A stretch of DNA of 18,748 bases from Bacteroidales bacterium UBA1215 (GTDB taxonomy: Bacteria; Bacteroidota; Bacteroidia; Bacteroidales; WCHB1-69), in NCBI GenBank assembly GCA_002309475.1, contig DBXJ01000014.1, positions 1 to 18,748 of the forward strand, given 5' to 3'. Position numbers and translations under genes: made by a program. This document shows, in pieces, positions 16,025 through 18,748 of the stretch. The notes below the pieces were generated by a model that saw only the letters and a list, made by a program, of their open reading frames with translations, did no database searches and was not told the origin of the DNA. How positions within the stretch are numbered: the first letter of the stretch is position 1; every line of letters begins with the position of its first letter.

Positions 16025-16303
16025 ATGGCACAGACAAGTTCAGATATTAGATATTTAACCCCCATTGCGGTTGACATTAAAAAGAAAAAATACTGCCGTT
16101 TTAAAAAAGCAGGCATCAAATACATCGATTATAAAGATGCTCAATACTTATTGAGATTCGTTAACGACCAAGGTAAAATTTTACCTCGCCGTCTTACCGG
16201 TACATCTTTGAAATATCAAAAGAAAGTGGCTCAGGCTATCAAACGTGCTCGTCACATTGCTATCATGCCATACGTAGCCGATAATTTAAAAGAAAGTAAA
16301 TAG
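16025..16303 (+). CDS. rpsR: 30S ribosomal protein bS18
   Basis: bS18 pairs with bS6 on the platform of the small subunit. The protein has 92 residues. Conserved blocks are IRYLTPIAVDIKKKKYCRFKKAGIKYIDYKDAQYL, RFVNDQGKILPRRLTGTSLKYQKKVAQAIKRARHIA and a final IMPYVADNLKESK. The single Cys of KKYCRFKK is retained. It sits 4 bases after rpsF. Its TAG stop codon runs directly into the Shine-Dalgarno sequence of rplI. Confidence 0.98.
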   Translation: MAQTSSDIRYLTPIAVDIKKKKYCRFKKAGIKYIDYKDAQYLLRFVNDQGKILPRRLTGTSLKYQKKVAQAIKRARHIAIMPYVADNLKESK

Positions 16304-16308
16304 GAGGG
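16302..16308 (+). promoter_or_regulatory. Strong Shine-Dalgarno sequence for rplI
   Basis: AGGAGGG lies 6 bases before the rplI ATG and overlaps the rpsR stop codon (TAG at 16301-16303). It is the strongest Shine-Dalgarno match in the window, where most genes have none. This supports the ATG at 16315. Confidence 0.75.
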
Positions 16309-16314
16309 AATGTT

Positions 16315-16761
16315 ATGGATATCATATTAAAAGAAGACGTAGTTAACTTAGGTTTTGAAAACGATATTGTCAGTGTAAAAAATGGTTACGCTCGCAACTA
16401 TTTATTTCCACAACGTTTAGCCGTTCCTGCAACTGAAGCTAATCGCAAAATGTTGGCTGAAAATTTAAAACAAAAAGCCAATAAATTAGCTCAGATAAAA
16501 ACTAATGCAGAAAATATGGCTGCCCAATTACAAGACAAATTGGTTGAAATTAAAGTAAAAGCCAATGCTGACGGAAGTATTTACGGTTCTGTTACCAATA
16601 TTCATGTGGCTGAAGCTTTGAAAGCACAACACAATATCGAATTGGACAGAAAAAAAATTATTTTGCCTTCTGCTGTAAAAGAATTAGGTGAATTTATTGT
16701 TCACGTTCCTCTTCACAAAGAAGTGAAAGCAGAATTTAAAATCAATGTTGTAGCAGAATAA
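16315..16761 (+). CDS. rplI: 50S ribosomal protein bL9
   Basis: bL9 binds 23S rRNA domain V near L1 and extends a long helix from the ribosome. The 148 residues are a standard length. The N-terminal domain reads MDIILKEDVVNLGFENDIVSVKNGYARNYLFPQRLAVPAT, containing the family signature around residues 13-40. The connecting helix includes ANRKMLAENLKQKANKLAQIKTNAENMAAQL. The C-terminal domain includes DGSIYGSVTNIHVAEAL and HVPLHKEVKAEFKINVV. It is the last gene of the ribosomal operon and is followed by a strong terminator 16 bases after the stop codon. Confidence 0.98.
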   Translation: MDIILKEDVVNLGFENDIVSVKNGYARNYLFPQRLAVPATEANRKMLAENLKQKANKLAQIKTNAENMAAQLQDKLVEIKVKANADGSIYGSVTNIHVAEALKAQHNIELDRKKIILPSAVKELGEFIVHVPLHKEVKAEFKINVVAE

Positions 16762-16777
16762 GGTTATATTAATACTC

Positions 16778-16805
16778 AAAAAAGCGGTCATAGACCGCTT
16801 TTTTT
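16778..16805 (+). terminator. Intrinsic terminator after rplI, probably bidirectional
   Basis: AAAAAAGCGGTC, the loop ATA, then GACCGCTTTTTT forms a perfect stem of up to 12 pairs with an A tract before and a T tract after. It ends the rpsF operon. The symmetric A/T tracts allow it to stop minus-strand transcription from the Rhs remnant as well. Confidence 0.9.
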
Positions 16806-16884
16806 ATTGTCTGTTTATAGAAAACTTAAAACATTCCACTTGGAAATCGTGAAATGAGATAAAAAATTTTGGTTCAAGATAACT

Positions 16885-17130
16885 TTAGAGTTTTTTTATT
16901 TTATAAGTTCTTGTATTCGCCGCATTATAACCATAATAGGCAAAATCCATTATATCATCGCTATAGGCTTTGAGGTTGCCTTGGGAGTTAAAGAGGTAAT
17001 ACTCCGTGTTTTGCTGCGGTTGCGTTACTTCCTTTTTTCTTAAACTGCCGTTAATGCCGTAAGACAGGCTTATTTGCTCGTCTCCGGTTTGGTGATAGGG
17101 GGCGGTTAGGCTTTTGTATCTTTTTTGCAT
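16885..17130 (-). pseudogene. Displaced fragment of a Bacteroidota Rhs-family protein
   Basis: An 81-residue open frame that I read as the remnant of a much larger Rhs/YD-repeat protein. It contains ISLSYGINGSLRKKEV, then TEYYLFNSQGNLKAYSDDIMDFAYYGYNAANTRTYKI. The latter matches the segment that normally lies upstream of the Rhs core in Bacteroidota proteins. It stops after TYKIKKL, where a full protein would continue. An in-frame stop codon lies 18 bases before the ATG, so the frame does not extend upstream. An AAGGAG sequence sits 3 bases before the ATG, so a short peptide could be made. It lies downstream of the toxin/immunity pair, the wrong order for one gene, which indicates recombination or tandem duplication. 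Its coding region looks richer in G+C than the neighbouring toxin and immunity genes. Confidence 0.6.
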
Positions 17131-17181
17131 GGCTCCTTTTGAGAATTACGGTTATATAACGAAGAAAATAAAACCTTATTG

Positions 17182-17226
17182 TTTGATTGATAAATTTTTA
17201 TCTATTTTTAGAGATGTCCTTAATTA
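17182..17226 (-). repeat. 45-bp direct repeat, copy 1 (3' end of the immunity gene)
   Basis: It matches 18553-18597 at 43 of 45 positions, with the 31 bases at 17196-17226 identical. On the minus strand this copy contains the last codon and stop codon of the SH3-domain gene and then leads into the Rhs remnant 51 bases on. It includes the small inverted repeat GATAAA-TT-TTTATC at 17189-17202. Confidence 0.9.
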
Positions 17227-17702
17227 CATGTTGTGTATGGATCACCACATAAATAAATTTTATCTATCCACCCATAAATTGGTGATGATATTGTATCGAT
17301 AAATAGCTGAATAAAAACTTTTTCATCGTCATAATCAAAAATACGAACAATATGACTACCATTGATATAACCTATTATTTGATTTGATGATGAATAGTAG
17401 GGTATGATTTTTTTTTCATAGTTTTGAATTATTGAACCTAATTCGCCACGATGAATCCAGACATCATACAACTTCAGATCTATAATATCTATGCAAAAAA
17501 AAGCGTCTTTCTTATCCTTTATTTTCACCATCCAACCTGCTTCATTATCTGATGAAAGCTCTTTTAAATAGACATTTGGACTTGAGTATAAAGAAATCGT
17601 TGTAGATGTATCCTCAAATGGATGAGTAAAGGCATCAATTTGTCCTATCACTAATAATTGTGTCGACAATAAAAATGCAAGTAAAAAGAGTCTATTATTC
17701 AT
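17220..17702 (-). CDS. Exported two-SH3-domain protein, candidate immunity protein of the Rhs toxin
   Basis: A 160-residue protein with a signal peptide (MNNRLFLLAFLLSTQLLVIG), so it should act in the periplasm or at the outer membrane. The mature part resembles two bacterial SH3-like domains. The first is about residues 37-90 (SLYSSPNVYLKEL, then VWIHRGELG). The second is about 100-152 (IIPYYSSSNQIIGYING, then YGWIDKIYLCGDPYTTCN). Paired SH3-like domains ending in this Gly-Trp-Ile...Cys-Gly-Asn/Asp-Pro-Tyr-Thr-Thr-Cys pattern recur in small exported Bacteroidota proteins. It starts 12 bases after the stop codon of the Rhs-toxin gene, the usual place for an immunity gene. The immunity role is an inference from position, export and the cell-wall-type toxin motif. 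It could instead be an unrelated SH3 protein. Confidence 0.75.
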   Translation of the reverse strand: MNNRLFLLAFLLSTQLLVIGQIDAFTHPFEDTSTTISLYSSPNVYLKELSSDNEAGWMVKIKDKKDAFFCIDIIDLKLYDVWIHRGELGSIIQNYEKKIIPYYSSSNQIIGYINGSHIVRIFDYDDEKVFIQLFIDTISSPIYGWIDKIYLCGDPYTTCN

Positions 17703-17714
17703 GTTTATTAAAAT

Positions 17715-18530
17715 TTATCTTGTTATTCTAATATGGATATTTGAAGAATGTCCCAATTGTTTTTCCACATCTCTCCAACTGCGTCCATCGATAATAGGGC
17801 AGCCTTTTGATGAGTTTGAAGCTTTCCCATTCCAATCAGTTCTGTGCAAGAACACATCTATCATCGTCACATTTTCCCCTTTTTTAGTACCTTTAAGAGG
17901 AGTTCCGTTCAAAGAACTAATACGATATGTTAATGCTGTTGCGATTCCTTTTGCCTTGGCTCCTTTTTCACCATAAACAGAAGTCGCCATATCTTGATAT
18001 TCTGCATGGTAATCTCCTTCGTTTAATGTTGAATAATCGCCACTTTTTGGTGTGGTCATACCGTTATACGTTTTAATATCATCTTTATTTCTAATACCAT
18101 AGATGGTTACTTTTGCTGCGACAGCCCCCTTGCCAGTTAATGTTCCATCCTCTCCAACTTTTTCTTCTTTACTTCCTTCAAAATGAACAAAAGCTTCACC
18201 CAAATATGTACCTTTTACACCAGCAGCATCCATATCAGATTGACTCTTATAATCCGTCCATTTGATTTCTTTTTGTTTGGTTTCACTATTTTCTGTTTCA
18301 TACCAATCCCTTCCATCCGGATCAACATACTTCACAGGATTATTTGCACAATAAGCGTAAGGAGATATGCTTGGGTACTTCTCAAATAGCGGGTCTCTGC
18401 TGGTGAAAGTAGGTGCCCTATAGTAACGAGCCTCAAAGTAGTACATTCCTGTCTCCTCATCCAATTCTTTGGCGTTGAAGGAGTATTTGGGCAAGTTTTG
18501 CCATTGAACCATGTTGCTACTATTTTTCAT
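17715..18530 (-). CDS. Orphan Rhs core fragment fused to a variable C-terminal toxin-like domain
   Basis: A 271-residue protein. Residues 15-76 are the conserved end of an Rhs core: YSFNAKELDEETGMYYFEARYY, then FTSRDPLFEKYPSISPYAYCANNPVKYVDPDGRDW. The long YD-repeat shell and any secretion domain are missing, so this is an orphan tip rather than a full Rhs protein. Residues 77-271 are the variable domain. Near its end, FLHRTDWNGKASNSSKGCPIIDG puts His229 fifteen residues before Cys244 in a Ser-Lys-Gly-Cys context. This resembles the His...[S/T]xGC active-site pattern of L,D-transpeptidase-like (YkuD-type) domains, so a peptidoglycan target is plausible but unproven. A -7 box lies 4 bases before the ATG at 18530; a second in-frame ATG is at 18512. 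The candidate immunity gene follows after 12 bases. Confidence 0.8.
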   Translation of the reverse strand: MKNSSNMVQWQNLPKYSFNAKELDEETGMYYFEARYYRAPTFTSRDPLFEKYPSISPYAYCANNPVKYVDPDGRDWYETENSETKQKEIKWTDYKSQSDMDAAGVKGTYLGEAFVHFEGSKEEKVGEDGTLTGKGAVAAKVTIYGIRNKDDIKTYNGMTTPKSGDYSTLNEGDYHAEYQDMATSVYGEKGAKAKGIATALTYRISSLNGTPLKGTKKGENVTMIDVFLHRTDWNGKASNSSKGCPIIDGRSWRDVEKQLGHSSNIHIRITR

Positions 18531-18534
18531 GCTG

Positions 18535-18542
18535 CAAAGATA
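18535..18542 (-). promoter_or_regulatory. -7 promoter-like box immediately before the orphan Rhs gene
   Basis: On the minus strand the sequence reads TATCTTTG CAGC ATG, a perfect TAnnTTTG box only 4 bases from the start codon. If used, transcription would begin at or next to the ATG and give a leaderless mRNA, or translation would start at the ATG at 18512. Confidence 0.5.
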
Positions 18543-18552
18543 GTACTTTTTT

Positions 18553-18597
18553 TTTGATTTATAAAATTTTATCTATTTTTAGAGATGTCCTTAATTA
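18553..18597 (-). repeat. 45-bp direct repeat, copy 2 (upstream of the orphan Rhs gene)
   Basis: It matches 17182-17226 at 43 of 45 positions, with 18567-18597 identical. It lies 22 bases upstream of the orphan Rhs start. Together the copies bound a unit of about 1.37 kb carrying the toxin and immunity genes. It contains the palindrome ATAAAATTTTAT at 18561-18572. Confidence 0.9.
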
Positions 18598-18726
18598 ATA
18601 ATAAATATTTCTCAAAAAAAATGCTACCTTTTTTATAACGATACTTTTTTCCTCCTTTTTGTTGCTTAAGGTAGAAAAATATGTCTTTTTGTCCGTTTTT
18701 ATTTTCTATTTTCAACAAAAAGATTG

Positions 18727-18734
18727 TATCTTTG
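18727..18734 (+). promoter_or_regulatory. -7 promoter box for a gene beyond the right edge
   Basis: TATCTTTG followed by CAAAAATATT is a perfect TAnnTTTG box facing out of the window. No start codon follows before the window ends, so its gene is not visible. The rest of 18598-18726 shows only AT-rich sequence. Confidence 0.5.
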
Positions 18735-18748
18735 CAAAAATATTAGAA

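Noticed and set aside
17182..18597. Interpretation of the repeat-bounded unit as an insertion sequence
   Set aside because: No transposase and no terminal inverted repeats are present. The repeats are direct and far longer than a target-site duplication would be.
18598..18726. Small coding gene right of the second repeat
   Set aside because: All frames contain early stop codons, and the sequence is AT-rich without coding character.

Overview
The window looks like chromosomal DNA from a member of the Bacteroidota, probably the order Bacteroidales. Three things point there. Perfect TAnnTTTG promoter boxes (the Bacteroidota -7 element) lie upstream of five genes. Two proteins carry C-terminal domains of the type IX secretion system (T9SS), and one of them is a PorZ-like T9SS component. 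There is also a very large TamB-like protein and degenerate Rhs-family material of the Bacteroidota kind. I cannot name a genus. The DNA is AT-rich and most genes lack a strong Shine-Dalgarno sequence.

Left part (1-5324, + strand): a fused glutamate formimidoyltransferase/cyclodeaminase (histidine degradation and one-carbon metabolism), tsaE (tRNA t6A synthesis), a class I mannose-6-phosphate isomerase and a secreted protein with a T9SS type B C-terminal domain. A strong hairpin separates the first two genes. Middle-left part (5327-9501, - strand): a probable operon of a secreted single-domain rhodanese, a PorZ-like protein and class II fumarase. It converges on the first group with only 2 bases between stop codons. 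Middle part (9628-10943, + strand): an AlkD-like HEAT-repeat DNA alkylation repair protein, then purN with its own promoter. A 1492-residue TamB-like protein (10952-15430, - strand) converges on purN. Next comes the ribosomal operon rpsF-rpsR-rplI (15667-16761, + strand), closed by a symmetric terminator.

Right part (16885-18597, - strand): an accessory island of Rhs-type polymorphic toxin material. An orphan Rhs core fragment is joined to a variable C-terminal domain with an L,D-transpeptidase-like His...Ser-x-Gly-Cys pattern. Twelve bases downstream is a gene for an exported two-SH3-domain protein, which fits a periplasmic immunity protein. Then comes a second, displaced Rhs remnant. A nearly identical 45-bp direct repeat lies just upstream of the Rhs-toxin gene and again at the end of the immunity gene, so the pair forms a unit of about 1.4 kb. 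This is the most interesting part of the window.

No tRNA, rRNA, CRISPR array or insertion sequence was recognised. No gene-free stretch exceeds 300 bases. The longest is 15431-15666, which holds the divergent tamB and rpsF promoters. The next is 18531-18748, which holds a promoter-like box, one repeat copy and a rightward promoter that would serve a gene beyond the window.
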